A DNA stretch of 39,877 nt from the NCBI RefSeq assembly GCF_025567625.1, contig NZ_JAOQJC010000058.1:1-39877 (forward strand), read 5' to 3'. The translations under genes were made by a program, and so were the position numbers. Positions within the stretch are counted from its first letter, which is position 1. Every line of letters begins with the position of its first letter. Shown here in pieces: positions 30,875 to 39,668 of this stretch. Source of the stretch: Paenibacillus sp. J5C2022. Lineage in GTDB: Bacteria; Bacillota; Bacilli; Paenibacillales; Paenibacillaceae. Below the pieces are notes generated by a model. That model ran no database searches, was not told the DNA's origin, and saw nothing but the letters and a program-made list of their open reading frames with translations.

Positions 30875-33154
30875 TTATAGTAATGACCTGCGGAATTCCC
30901 CCGGCGGCATGCCTTTCACCTTCTTGAAGTTGCGGATGAAAGAGTTGACACTGTAATAGCCTACCCGCTCCGCGACTTCGGAGATCATGAGATCGGAGGA
31001 AGTAAGCAGTTCCACCGCCTTATTCATCCGCACATCATTCAGATGCTCGCTGAACGTCTTCCCGTGCTTCTCCTTGAAGTAGCTGGACAAGTACGTCCGG
31101 CTCATCTTGAGCTTGTCCGCCAGCTGATCCAGCGAGACGCCTGCTCCATAATGCTCGTCCACGTAATCCAGCATATACTGCACCACCGGGTCGCTTACCT
31201 CCCGTCGCTCCTTCATGAGCGCGAGAGCGGACGGCAGGAAGGCGTGGAAGAAGTCTTCGAATTGGGGCAGCGTGTAACATGCCTTGATCGCGTCAAGCGG
31301 CGACGCGGGATGCACGCGCAGCACATCTTCCGGATGAAGGGAGGAAGCGGTGCGATAGACGATGCCTCTTGCAAATTCCGCTACTTGCTTCTGGCTCGCT
31401 CCGCGCTTCTCCATAACCGCGAGCTTCCGGGAGACAAGCTTCAGCAGCTCGCTTTCATTGCCTTGCTCCAGATGAGTATAGAAGGCGCTCCCCTCATCCT
31501 CGGCCATCATCTCCGTCTCACCAGAGTCTCCCATAATCAGTTGCGTTGTATCCGACAGCTTACGGCTATCCAGCATGTGCAGAATATGCTGATAAGATTC
31601 CGCAGGAGCCGTCCCGGCATCGTTGTGCCTGGCGGCTATCGTGGCGAGATAATACGCATGGTCGAGATCGAACACTTCTGTCAGCTCCTGCAGATGCTCC
31701 TCTATCGTCTCTGGAGATACCTGCTCCGCTTCGGGCAGGAAGGAGACGAGCAGATTGCTCTCCACCTGGAGCGTTGTGGCGTCCTTGAATAGCGTACGGA
31801 AGTACGCCTGCAGAAATTCCTGCACCACCTTGGCCGCGCGATCCTGGCGAATGTCCGTCCCGGCTTCGTCATCCATCCTCACGAACAGCAGCCGTGCGCC
31901 CACGAACCAGTAGGGCTTATCGCTTTCCGCAGGGAAGTGGCGATCTTCCTCTTCCGAATGAATGTATAGCCGCTTCAGCTTTGATGTGAGCAGGTAGTGC
32001 TGCAGAAGCGAATTTTTGCGCTGCAAATCCCGATCCATCGTTCTGTTGTCCTGCGACAGGCGAGTCAGTCTGTCGCTGATCAGATCGAATTCCTTAATGT
32101 GCGTCGCCGTCGACGGGGAAGCAGCTTGTCCCTCCATGGCCGCTAATATACGGCTTACCGGCGTGTGCAGCCTGCGAGCGAAATACACGGCCGCCGCCAA
32201 ACCAAGCAATAAAGCCAGCGTCAAGATAAGGACCAGAATAACGTTCAGCTTGGTCATTTGCGCCGCGATTTTGGTCGTGGGAACAGCACTGACGTAGGTC
32301 AGTCCGGTATCGGACCCTTGCGTGAAAAAGTAGTAGTCGTCCCCAATCTTCCGGTAGGTGATATGACCGGGCTCCCGCACAACCAGATGCCCGACTTCCA
32401 GCTCTGCATCCATACTGCCGTTGCTGATCAGCTTCGTCCCATTGCCATCCAATATATAGAAGCTGTCTTCGCCGGAGCGTTGAACATAGGCATCGATCAG
32501 CTTCTCCTGATCCAGGAAGAAGAGGAGGGACATCTGTCTGGCGTACACATTCTGAACGAGTATGGGCACTGTTCTTCCAATGTCGCTGCTGGAGCCGAAC
32601 ACTTTGTACTGGAATGTGGCGGAAGGGTAGATGCGGAAGTGATGGTTGCCCTCCAATTCCCCTTGCCAGAATGCGAACTCGTAATCGGGATGGTGATAGT
32701 AGCGTTCGAACATGTCATCTGCCTCGCTCGTCCCAGCTTTGTCGACGATGAACGCATGATCGCGAAGATAGAGCATGATGTTGTCAATGAACAGCATGGG
32801 ATCGCGGATCGTCGACAGGATAAAATCGTTGCGAACCATGGATGCGCTTTCATAGTTGATGCTTCCGTCCCTCGTTTTGATGACCGCCCCCAGCCGCTCG
32901 TCCAGAAGCATCCCGATGCCAATTGTCCGAATGCGGGTGAAGTGACTTTCATACAGATTGACGGCGGATTGCAGGTTAAGCGAATTGTTCTGGATAATCT
33001 CGTCTTGAATCGTGGAGCGGAAGAAGGTGTATGTCAGCAAGTTGAAAGACAGCAAGAGGGCGATGATGCTGAGAAACCAGGTGAGCATCCGGACAAAAAG
33101 GGTTTTCCGCGAGCGCCGCCATGAGGTGAACGATAGTAATGAACGTAGCTTCAT
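30875..33154 (-). CDS. Membrane-bound AraC-family regulator of the adjacent ABC importer
   Basis: 759 residues. TM1 about 20-45, a large extracellular sensor (about 46-290, Cache-like), TM2 about 298-320, a HAMP-like linker, a cytoplasmic middle region, and an AraC DNA-binding domain in the last 100 residues with two helix-turn-helix motifs (SLDQLADKLKMSRTYLSSYF; ISEVAERVGYYSVNSFIRNF) and the KVKGMPPGEFR end. This one-protein sensor-regulator type is common in Paenibacillus beside LplB/YtcP sugar importers. The ATG at 33154 follows AAAGGG; the TTG at 33172 overlaps it. Divergent from the importer, whose promoter region carries repeated GTTCGATA sites. Confidence 0.9.
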   Translation of the reverse strand: MKLRSLLSFTSWRRSRKTLFVRMLTWFLSIIALLLSFNLLTYTFFRSTIQDEIIQNNSLNLQSAVNLYESHFTRIRTIGIGMLLDERLGAVIKTRDGSINYESASMVRNDFILSTIRDPMLFIDNIMLYLRDHAFIVDKAGTSEADDMFERYYHHPDYEFAFWQGELEGNHHFRIYPSATFQYKVFGSSSDIGRTVPILVQNVYARQMSLLFFLDQEKLIDAYVQRSGEDSFYILDGNGTKLISNGSMDAELEVGHLVVREPGHITYRKIGDDYYFFTQGSDTGLTYVSAVPTTKIAAQMTKLNVILVLILTLALLLGLAAAVYFARRLHTPVSRILAAMEGQAASPSTATHIKEFDLISDRLTRLSQDNRTMDRDLQRKNSLLQHYLLTSKLKRLYIHSEEEDRHFPAESDKPYWFVGARLLFVRMDDEAGTDIRQDRAAKVVQEFLQAYFRTLFKDATTLQVESNLLVSFLPEAEQVSPETIEEHLQELTEVFDLDHAYYLATIAARHNDAGTAPAESYQHILHMLDSRKLSDTTQLIMGDSGETEMMAEDEGSAFYTHLEQGNESELLKLVSRKLAVMEKRGASQKQVAEFARGIVYRTASSLHPEDVLRVHPASPLDAIKACYTLPQFEDFFHAFLPSALALMKERREVSDPVVQYMLDYVDEHYGAGVSLDQLADKLKMSRTYLSSYFKEKHGKTFSEHLNDVRMNKAVELLTSSDLMISEVAERVGYYSVNSFIRNFKKVKGMPPGEFRRSLL

Positions 33155-33250
33155 GTTGTTGTCCCTTTCCAATATCTAAGATAGGAAAAGTATAGCACGA
33201 GCGCGCCAGCCTGCGGTATAGCTAGGCTTTGCATCGGGAATGCGCATCTT

Positions 33251-33277
33251 GTTCGATAGTTATCCGATTGTTCGATA
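33251..33277 (+). promoter_or_regulatory. Probable AraC-type operator, repeated GTTCGATA
   Basis: GTTCGATA at 33251-33258 and 33270-33277, 19 bp apart (about two helical turns), which suits the two-motif binding of AraC proteins. GTTATC/GATAAC also form an inverted repeat across it. It lies about 65-90 bp before the permease start. Confidence 0.45.
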
Positions 33278-33340
33278 ACGGCATGAACTGCACAAGATCA
33301 TACATGATGCGGGTGGAAGCGGGGTGGCGGAGGGGGTACG

Positions 33341-34336
33341 ATGAGGCCAACTTTACAGGATTGGAGACTGACTATGAAATCGATGGAGATGCCGCCGGTA
33401 GCGGATGCGACAAAAGCGCGCTCACTAGTCCGGACCAGATTCTGGTCCAAGCTGCTGCAAGGGAAGTATTTGATGCTTATGTTCCTTCCCTGTCTGCTGT
33501 ACTATATTTTCTTCAAATACTTGCCGATGTTCGGAATCATCATCTCATTCAAAAATTACAATCTGTTCCGCGGCATATGGGAGAGCGAATGGGTAGGCTT
33601 CCATTATTATCGGATGTTCTTCAGCAACCCGGACTTCCTGCTCCTGATGAAAAACACGTTCCTGCTCGGCTTCTATAACCTCGTCTTCGGCTTCCCGGCG
33701 CCCATCATACTGGCGATCCTGTTCAACGAGCTGAGGAGCATGGTGTTCAAGCGCTTCGTGCAAACCGTCAGCTACTTGCCGCACTTTATATCCAACGTCA
33801 TTGTGGCCGGCATGGTCGTTATGTTCCTCTCTCCGACGGGAGGCTGGGTGAACGAAATGCTCGGGCTGTTCGGCATCGGACCCATCAACTTCATGGTGGA
33901 AGCGGAGATGTTCCGGTCCGTCTTCGTCGGATCGGAAATATGGCAGCACACGGGCTGGGCGTCCATCATTTACTTGGCAGCGCTTACGGGTATTGATCCC
34001 TCGCTATACGAGGCGGCGGAGATCGACGGCGCGAGTCGGATGAGGAAGATATGGCACGTCACATTGCCCGGCATACGCACCGCCGTCATCATATTGCTCA
34101 TTTTGAATATCGGCAAAATAATCGAGATCGGCTTCGAGAAGGTATTCCTGCTCTATAATCCCGCAACGTACTCTACGGCGGACATCTTGAGCACGTACAC
34201 GTACCGTGTCGGCATTACGCAGGGCAACTTCAGTTATGCCAGTGCAATCGACTTGTTCACCGGTATCATCAGCCTTATATTTCTGCTTTCCGCCAACTAT
34301 TTGAGTCGCAGATTCTCCGACTCCAGCTTGTGGTAA
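33341..34336 (+). CDS. ABC importer permease, LplB/UgpA type
   Basis: Inner of two membrane subunits of a carbohydrate uptake system. 331 residues, six helices, with the ATPase-contact EAA loop YEAAEIDGASRMRKIWHVTLPGI-like segment near residues 225-245. The ATG at 33341 has GGAGG seven bases upstream; an in-frame ATG at 33374 (GGAG, seven bases) is also plausible and matches the start of some relatives. The second permease follows after 18 bp, then the binding lipoprotein. No ATPase gene is present, as usual for this family, which borrows a shared MsmX-type ATPase. Confidence 0.9.
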   Translation: MRPTLQDWRLTMKSMEMPPVADATKARSLVRTRFWSKLLQGKYLMLMFLPCLLYYIFFKYLPMFGIIISFKNYNLFRGIWESEWVGFHYYRMFFSNPDFLLLMKNTFLLGFYNLVFGFPAPIILAILFNELRSMVFKRFVQTVSYLPHFISNVIVAGMVVMFLSPTGGWVNEMLGLFGIGPINFMVEAEMFRSVFVGSEIWQHTGWASIIYLAALTGIDPSLYEAAEIDGASRMRKIWHVTLPGIRTAVIILLILNIGKIIEIGFEKVFLLYNPATYSTADILSTYTYRVGITQGNFSYASAIDLFTGIISLIFLLSANYLSRRFSDSSLW

Positions 34337-34354
34337 TGCGAAGGAGGACAACTT

Positions 34355-35221
34355 ATGCGTAAGCGATTATCTCTATTCTCACTTGTTAATCTGGCCGTCA
34401 TGCTGGTCGTCATTGCCGTCACGCTGTTCCCGTTCCTTCATATGGCGGCGATCTCTCTCAGCCATACGGCCCCTGTGCTGAAGGGCGAAGTGGGCTTGTG
34501 GCCCAAAGGGCTGAACTTCGGAAACTACGAGCTGGTGCTGAAGGACCCGCGTATCCTGCAATCCTATATGAACACTCTCATCTACACGGCCCTGTATACA
34601 ACGATAGCCCTTATTACGACGGGACTTGGCGCGTACGCCCTGTCGAAGAAGGCGATGCCGTTCCACCGCGGCTTCACAATCCTGATCGTCATTACGATGT
34701 TCTTCAACGGCGGCATGATCCCCACCTTCCTCGTCGTGAAGGAGCTGCATCTGATCGATACGTTATGGGGCATGGTGCTGCCGGGCGCGGTCAGCACCTG
34801 GTATCTCATGATTATGCGCACCTTCTTCCAGGCGATGCCGGCGGAGCTGGAGGAGTCCGGCAAGCTGGACGGCTTGACTGATATCGGGCTGTTCATCCGC
34901 ATCATCGCACCGCTGTCGAAGCCCGTCTTCGCCACGATCGGCATGTTCTACGCGGTGTCGATGTGGAACAACTTCCAGCTTCCGCTGCTCTATCTGCGCG
35001 ATCCCGATCTGTTCCCGCTGCAGGTGGTGCTTCGCAACATCGTCCTGGTCGGGCAGATGAACGGGACGGATGCGATGGGCATCGGCGGCGATCAGATGGT
35101 CGTCGAGGAATCGCTTAAGTATGCCACGATTATGGTAGCGACGATTCCGATCTTGCTCATCTATCCGTTCCTGCAGAAGCACTTCGTCAAGGGGGTGATG
35201 ATTGGCGCCATCAAGGGTTAG
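34355..35221 (+). CDS. ABC importer permease, YtcP/UgpE type
   Basis: Second membrane subunit, 288 residues, six helices; the EAA loop is LEESGKLDGLTDIG near residues 165-180. The segment ITMFFNGGMIPTFLVVKEL is characteristic of the YtcP subgroup. AAGGAGG lies about nine bases before ATG 34355. Cotranscribed with the LplB-type gene and probably with the lipoprotein gene, 61 bp downstream. Confidence 0.92.
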   Translation: MRKRLSLFSLVNLAVMLVVIAVTLFPFLHMAAISLSHTAPVLKGEVGLWPKGLNFGNYELVLKDPRILQSYMNTLIYTALYTTIALITTGLGAYALSKKAMPFHRGFTILIVITMFFNGGMIPTFLVVKELHLIDTLWGMVLPGAVSTWYLMIMRTFFQAMPAELEESGKLDGLTDIGLFIRIIAPLSKPVFATIGMFYAVSMWNNFQLPLLYLRDPDLFPLQVVLRNIVLVGQMNGTDAMGIGGDQMVVEESLKYATIMVATIPILLIYPFLQKHFVKGVMIGAIKG

Positions 35222-35282
35222 GGCAAAGCTGGTATACTGACAATATTCGCGAGGGAAAAAGAACATTCAGGGAGAGGTCAAT

Positions 35283-36851
35283 ATGAAAAAATCAATGATG
35301 ATTGCACTCGCTTCAGTTATGGTCGTCTCGGCGCTCGCAGGCTGCAGCTCCGGCGGAAATGAGCCCGCCGCATCGGAGAAGCCTGCCGGGCAGACGCAAG
35401 GCAACGCCTCCGGTGAAGGCGGCAAGAAGAATGATTCGCCTGCGAAAGAGAAAAATACGTTCACGATGCTGGTAGAATCTCATCCCAATTGGCCCTACGA
35501 CAAAGAGTGGGTGATATGGGACCTGATCGAGGAGAATACGGGAGCTTCCTTCGAGGTAACGACGCCGTCCGGCAAGCTGGATGACACGGTTAACCTGACG
35601 ATTTCCTCCGGAACGATGCCGGATGTCATGTTCATGGGCAACCGCGATATGGCGAACAAGTACGGTCAGCAAGGGGCGCTTGTCAACATCCTGGAGTATA
35701 CGGACATGATGCCGAACTTTGCCAAGTGGCTGGAGCAGTATCCCGAAGTGGCCCAGTCCCAGCTGGCTGCCGACGGGAAGATGTATATGTTCCCGAATGA
35801 AGGCTTCGGCGAGACGAACCGCCAGATCTGGATTCATCGCGACGACGTGTTCCAGAAGCATGGTCTGAAGGAGCCGGAGACATTCGACGAGCTTCTGGAA
35901 GTGCTGCGCGTGCTGAAGAAGGAATACCCGGACAGCTATCCGTTCACGTTCCGCTTCGGACCGAATCTGATGATTCTGCGCAATCTGGCTGCCCACTTCG
36001 GTACTCACGACACTTACTATATGGATAACGGAGAGATCAAGTACGGACCGATTGAAGACAATTACAAGAAGATGCTGGAGTATCTGAACACGATGTACAA
36101 GGAAGGGCTTATTCCTCCGGATTGGCTTACGGTCGATACGAAGAAGTGGCAGGATATGCTGTCCACGAACAAAGCCTTCGTTACGGTTGACTACATCGGG
36201 CGTGTAGACTTCTTCAATCTGGCTATGCGCGCGGAGATGCCGGAATATACGATGAAGTTCATGACGCCTCCGATTGGTCTGCCGGACGGAGAGGCGCTTA
36301 ATTACAACGGGCATGTTGTCAACTCTGGCTTGACCGTCGCCTCCACATCGAAGAAGATCGAGTCGTTCATGAAGGTAATGGACTTCTTCTACAGCGAAGA
36401 AGGACGCATCATGTCCAGCTGGGGCAAGGAAGGCGAGACGTTCAAGAATGAGAGCGGACAGAAGCAATTCCTGGGCGACTACAAGGAAATTACCGAGCTG
36501 AGAAAGTCGACAGGTCTGGCGACTAACGGCACATATACATGGATCGATTACGACGCGCATCTGTCTCTGGCATCCGACGAGCTGAAGGCCGCTTACGAAG
36601 GAGCGCGCCAATACGACGCGCCTTATCGTCCGAAGGCGGAGCTGAACGAGCAGGAGCTGGAAGTCAATACGACGGTAGGCGAGCAAATTCAGAAATACCA
36701 GCAGGAGAATGTGACGAAGTTTATTTTGGGAGACAAGGATTTCAGCGAGTGGGAGGGTTATGTGGAAGGCCTTAAGAAGCTGGGGCTGGAGCAGATGATG
36801 GACATTCAGAAGTCTGCGTTCGAAAGAGCGAAAAATGTAAGCTTGAAATAG
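35283..36851 (+). CDS. Extracellular solute-binding lipoprotein of the LplA type
   Basis: 522 residues. Signal peptide with lipobox LAGC (18-21), so the mature protein is anchored through Cys21; a Ser/Gly/Glu-rich linker follows (22-58), then the family 1 type binding fold. It captures an oligosaccharide for the two permeases; probable plant or polymer-derived sugars, not identifiable here. GGGAGAGG lies about six bases before ATG 35283. A hairpin (36861-36908) follows the stop. The usual next gene in such loci is an enzyme for the sugar; here only a truncated secreted-protein start remains at 36945. Confidence 0.93.
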   Translation: MKKSMMIALASVMVVSALAGCSSGGNEPAASEKPAGQTQGNASGEGGKKNDSPAKEKNTFTMLVESHPNWPYDKEWVIWDLIEENTGASFEVTTPSGKLDDTVNLTISSGTMPDVMFMGNRDMANKYGQQGALVNILEYTDMMPNFAKWLEQYPEVAQSQLAADGKMYMFPNEGFGETNRQIWIHRDDVFQKHGLKEPETFDELLEVLRVLKKEYPDSYPFTFRFGPNLMILRNLAAHFGTHDTYYMDNGEIKYGPIEDNYKKMLEYLNTMYKEGLIPPDWLTVDTKKWQDMLSTNKAFVTVDYIGRVDFFNLAMRAEMPEYTMKFMTPPIGLPDGEALNYNGHVVNSGLTVASTSKKIESFMKVMDFFYSEEGRIMSSWGKEGETFKNESGQKQFLGDYKEITELRKSTGLATNGTYTWIDYDAHLSLASDELKAAYEGARQYDAPYRPKAELNEQELEVNTTVGEQIQKYQQENVTKFILGDKDFSEWEGYVEGLKKLGLEQMMDIQKSAFERAKNVSLK

Positions 36852-36860
36852 ATCCGCTGG

Positions 36861-36915
36861 CGGGCTGCAGAATCGGAATCGATGGGGTTCCAGGCTTCTT
36901 GCAGCCCGTCCTTTC
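36861..36915 (+). terminator. Hairpin after the lipoprotein gene
   Basis: CGGGCTGCA (36861-36869) pairs with TGCAGCCCG (36900-36908), followed by TCCTTTC; a weak T-run, so possibly a partial terminator that allows expression of the gene behind it. Confidence 0.5.
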
Positions 36916-36944
36916 AGTACACGAAAAAGGAGGATTAATGACGG

Positions 36945-37019
36945 ATGAAGGAGAAAAGATGGATTGCTTGTTTAGTGAGCGCGTTCATGCTGCTGACGTT
37001 ATGTCTCGTCCGCCCCTAA
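36945..37019 (+). pseudogene. Decapitated secreted-protein gene: signal peptide only
   Basis: AAGGAGG (36928-36934) precedes an ATG at 36945 that encodes 24 residues with a classical signal peptide start (MKEKRWIACLVSAFMLLTL). At residue 21-22 it runs into the first copy of the 113-bp repeat (CTCGTCCGCCCC) and stops at TAA. No mature protein is left downstream. An alternative ATG at 36938 gives an unrelated frame. Position after the sugar importer suggests it was a secreted or lipid-linked enzyme or binding protein of that locus. Whether the rest was deleted or replaced by the array cannot be seen here. Confidence 0.6.
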
Positions 37020-37682
37020 GTAGCCATCTATCGCTCATTTTGCTTACATAGCCCCGAAAGAGAGCCGAAAAGTGTGCGCTATCGCTCAAAATGCTCACAT
37101 AGCCCAGCCAAGAGTGCCTCGTCCGCCCCTAAGTAGCCATCTATCGCTCATTTTGCTTACATAGCCCCGAAAGAGAGCCCAAAAGTGTGCGCTATCGCTC
37201 AAAATGCTCACATAGCCGAGCCAAGAGTGCCACGTCCGCCCCTAAGTAGCCATCTATCGCTCATTTTGCTTACATAGCCCCGAAAGAGAGCCCAAAAGTG
37301 TGCGCTATCGCTCAAAATGCTCACATAGCCCAACCAAGAGTGCCTCGTCCGCCCCTAAGTAGCCATCTATCGCTCATTTTGCTTACATAGCCCCGAAAGA
37401 GAGCCCAAAAGTGTGCGCTATCGCTCAAAATGCTCACATAGCACCGCCAATTGTGCCTCGTCCGCCCCCAGGTCGCTCTCTATCGCTCATTTTGCTCACA
37501 TAGCCCCGAAAGAGAGTCGAAAAGTGTGCGCTATCGCTCAAAATGCTCACATAGCACCGCCAATTGTGCCACGTCCGCCCCTAAGTAACCATCTATCGCT
37601 CATTTTGCTCACATAGCCCCGAAAGAGAGTCGAAAAGTGTGCGCTATCGCTCAAAATGCTCACATAGCCCAGCCCAAAAGTG
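37005..37682. repeat. Tandem array, 113-bp unit with two boxes spaced 51 and 62 bp
   Basis: Six units start at 37005, 37118, 37231, 37344, 37457 and 37570. Each has box A (CTATCGCTCATTTTGCT, then TACATAG or CACATAG) and box B (CTATCGCTCAAAATGCTC, then ACATAG). Box A starts near 37029, 37142, 37255, 37368, 37481, 37594; box B near 37080, 37193, 37306, 37419, 37532, 37645. A to B is always 51 bp, B to the next A always 62 bp. In B, the direct repeat GCTCA-N4-GCTCA is flanked by the inverted GCTAT/ATAGC. Units are 90% or more identical by eye. Confidence 0.92.
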
Positions 37683-37702
37683 CTCAGCGGCCAGTAGAGC
37701 GA

Positions 37703-38101
37703 TCACCGACTCCTCGGCGTCAACTGCAGCATCTCTTCTAAGTCCGATATTCGCAGCATGAGCCTTCCAATGTCTTCGGGTTTGAAGGGATGTCCGGCGG
37801 TAATAGCTATGCTTTCGACATAAGTACGCAAAGCTGGCATGTGAATGCCAACCAGCCTCGCGGAATCATTGGCTTGAAGGATGTAGACATAATCGGGCAC
37901 GGCCAGTGCCGGTAACTCATAATCCCACTCATCGATGTCAGCTTTCTGGAAGGGGGCATCGATCGGAACGGTAAGCGTTCCCTGCCAGTCATGCTCGACC
38001 AGCTTCCCCTCCAGGATCAACCATACGGGCAGCATTCTCCCTTCCTCGCCATCCGGTTCATACAGGACAGTCCCCACCCAATTCTCTTTCCAATCCATCA
38101 T
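37703..38101 (-). CDS. Hypothetical protein, 132 aa
   Basis: Not recognised. Soluble, acidic, with aromatic-rich strands (DWKENWVGTVLYEP, EWDYELPALAVPDYVYIL) and no signal or membrane segment. Start at 38101 or 38098; no ribosome binding site is visible, and the bases just upstream belong to a transposase remnant (38099-38182). The original promoter and leader may have been lost when the IS element inserted or decayed, so the gene may be silent. Its 3' end lies 20 bp from the 113-bp array. Confidence 0.55.
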   Translation of the reverse strand: MMDWKENWVGTVLYEPDGEEGRMLPVWLILEGKLVEHDWQGTLTVPIDAPFQKADIDEWDYELPALAVPDYVYILQANDSARLVGIHMPALRTYVESIAITAGHPFKPEDIGRLMLRISDLEEMLQLTPRSR

Positions 38102-38182
38102 TGCGGTGTAGAATTAGACAGAGACGTAAACGCCGCAATCAACATCAAAAATGAAGGCTGCTGGATGCTTGGTATAGCTTAG
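38099..38182 (+). pseudogene. C-terminal remnant of an IS200/IS605-family TnpB
   Basis: The frame encodes HCGVELDRDVNAAINIKNEG and a short tail to TAG at 38180. CG followed by DRDVNAAINI is the hallmark of the last zinc-finger/RuvC part of TnpB proteins. Everything before it is missing. With the right-end hairpin at 38254-38300 it marks a decayed insertion sequence. Confidence 0.8.
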
Positions 38183-38300
38183 TCAGTTATAAAGAACCGT
38201 TGGACAAATGGGGATAGCTTGGTCATGATACTGGCGTTAGCTGGTACGTCCCAAGAAGCCCCCGCCTCTAAGCGTTAGCGTAAGTGGTGGGAGTATGTCA
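38183..38300 (+). mobile_element. Right-end remnant of the IS200/IS605 element
   Basis: AAGAAGCCCCCGCCTC (from about 38253) faces GTGGTGGGAG, forming the subterminal imperfect hairpin, followed by GAGTATGTCA, the usual right end of this IS family. No other part of the element is seen in the window. Confidence 0.65.
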
Positions 38301-38412
38301 AAGGTATATAATGAGAATTGATGCTTTCCAAGTTATGGGCAGCCATAGAGGATGGATTTCTTGAGTAAAAAGCCTGATTCATTTCAAAAAAAGGAGATAG
38401 GAGAGATGGTTC

Positions 38413-39168
38413 ATGGACACGAAGGCGCGTTTTTCCAATAGGGTGAATGCTTATGCGAAGTATCGTCCCAGTTATCCTGCACAAGCATTGGATTATTTGT
38501 TTGATGTCGTCGGCGTTTATCCACAATGTACCGTCGCTGACATTGGGGCGGGGACGGGCATTTTTTCGGCTCTGCTGCTGGATCGGGATGTTCATGTGGC
38601 GGCCGTGGAACCGAATGGTCCGATGCGTGAGGAAGCGAACCGGCAGTTGGGGGAGCATGCCAACTACTCATCTTATTTTACTGCAGCCGAGAATACCGGG
38701 CTTCCCTCCGGTAGCATAGACTTTATTGTATGTGCACAAGCGTTCCATTGGTTCAATCGAGAAGCTGCGCATCGCGAGTTTTTGCGGATTTTGAAGCCTA
38801 ACGGCAAAGTGATATTGATCTGGAATTCCAGACTTACACAAGGCACAGCATTTTTAGAGCAATATGAGGCGCTGCTGCACGAGTACGGCCATGATTATAA
38901 AGAGGTTAATCATAAAAATATAACGTTCGATGATCTCAAAGCTTTTTTTCGGGATGGGCGCTTGCAACTGGAGAAGTTTCCTAATCGGCAATTGTTCGAC
39001 TTTGCAGGTTTAAGTGGACGGCTGATGTCTTCCTCTTACTGTCCCACCGCAGACGACCCCAGATTCGAAGAGATGATGCGGAAGCTGCGAACTATTTTCG
39101 AGAAGAATCAAGAAGAGGGCTATGTTCACTTTGATTATGAAACGGAAGTATATTGGGGAGAAGTGTGA
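38413..39168 (+). CDS. Class I SAM-dependent methyltransferase
   Basis: 251 residues, cytoplasmic. SAM-binding motif I VADIGAGTGIFSALLL (about 41-56), acidic motif II end VAAVEPNGPM (about 62-71), motif with SIDFIVCAQAFHWF (about 100-113) and LKPNGKVILIW (about 127-137). The HWF signature is common in the methyltransferase type 11/25 group related to ubiquinone/biotin-type methyltransferases; substrate unknown. GGAGAG lies seven bases before ATG 38413. It stands alone downstream of the IS remnant and has a lower GC content than the central genes. Confidence 0.88.
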   Translation: MDTKARFSNRVNAYAKYRPSYPAQALDYLFDVVGVYPQCTVADIGAGTGIFSALLLDRDVHVAAVEPNGPMREEANRQLGEHANYSSYFTAAENTGLPSGSIDFIVCAQAFHWFNREAAHREFLRILKPNGKVILIWNSRLTQGTAFLEQYEALLHEYGHDYKEVNHKNITFDDLKAFFRDGRLQLEKFPNRQLFDFAGLSGRLMSSSYCPTADDPRFEEMMRKLRTIFEKNQEEGYVHFDYETEVYWGEV

Positions 39169-39221
39169 AGCATAAAATTTTTACACTGAGCAATTCAACT
39201 TTTGACATGCTATCACTACCC

Positions 39222-39249
39222 ATACCTCTCTATGAGTCAAGCATATACT
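39222..39249 (+). promoter_or_regulatory. Possible sporulation (sigma-E/K) promoter
   Basis: ATA (39222-39224), 17-bp spacer, CATATACT (39242-39249), close to the sigma-E pattern ATA-N16-18-CATACANT with one mismatch in the -10. No good sigma-A promoter is seen before the gene at 39280. Confidence 0.3.
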
Positions 39250-39279
39250 ATATAAGCCATGGTAGAGAGGAGGGTGCCT

Positions 39280-39657
39280 ATGTCCGCGAGAGTTGAGATT
39301 AGTGGTTGGAACCGCAGAAGAGTGGGGGGCGCATTCAAACGCCGCCATCGTCGCAGACGGCGCTTTTTTGATGATTCCGCAGTAGAAGGTATTCAGGAAG
39401 CAGGCAAGGTGCTTGGCGCTGACTTTAACAATCTCAGGAGAAGAAGCCAGGCAAGAAAGCTTGCAGCAGCAATTCGTCATTGCGATGCAAGAGCGGTGAA
39501 CAACTTGTTTGATTTTCCATGCAGAACGGTATGCTTCTTTAAAAGGCCAGGTTTCGACTGTGTGAAAATCTGTTGTTTCTTCGGCAGGGGCAGCGTAAAT
39601 ATCACGCTCGATATTTGTGTGAGCCAACGAACTGGCGACATCCGTTTCGGTTTCTAA
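39280..39657 (+). CDS. Arg/Cys-rich small hypothetical protein, 125 aa
   Basis: Not recognised. The ATG at 39280 has GAGGAGGG five bases upstream; an ATG at 39259 is in frame but has no site. Residues 12-30 form a very basic block (WNRRRVGGAFKRRHRRRRR), then a helical-looking middle and a C-terminal half with five cysteines between about 81 and 113 (FPCRTVCFFKR, CVKICCFFGRG) ending VSQRTGDIRFGF. Cysteine and arginine richness with a sporulation-like promoter would fit a spore coat or DNA-binding protein, but this is a guess. A strong hairpin (39671-39704) follows. Confidence 0.55.
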   Translation: MSARVEISGWNRRRVGGAFKRRHRRRRRFFDDSAVEGIQEAGKVLGADFNNLRRRSQARKLAAAIRHCDARAVNNLFDFPCRTVCFFKRPGFDCVKICCFFGRGSVNITLDICVSQRTGDIRFGF

Positions 39658-39668
39658 TGCGTACACGA

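Noticed and set aside
35313..36686. 457-aa minus-strand frame antisense to the binding lipoprotein
   Set aside because: No motif or start context; the plus strand has a lipobox and the binding-protein fold.
37005..37682. CRISPR array or iteron-type replication origin
   Set aside because: Spacers between boxes are identical copies, and there is no replication initiator gene; the arrangement alternates 51/62 bp, unlike iterons of about 20 bp.
37991..38182. 63-aa plus-strand protein containing the TnpB tail
   Set aside because: Its first half is only the antisense of the hypothetical gene; only 38099-38182 is real TnpB sequence, so it was listed as a remnant.
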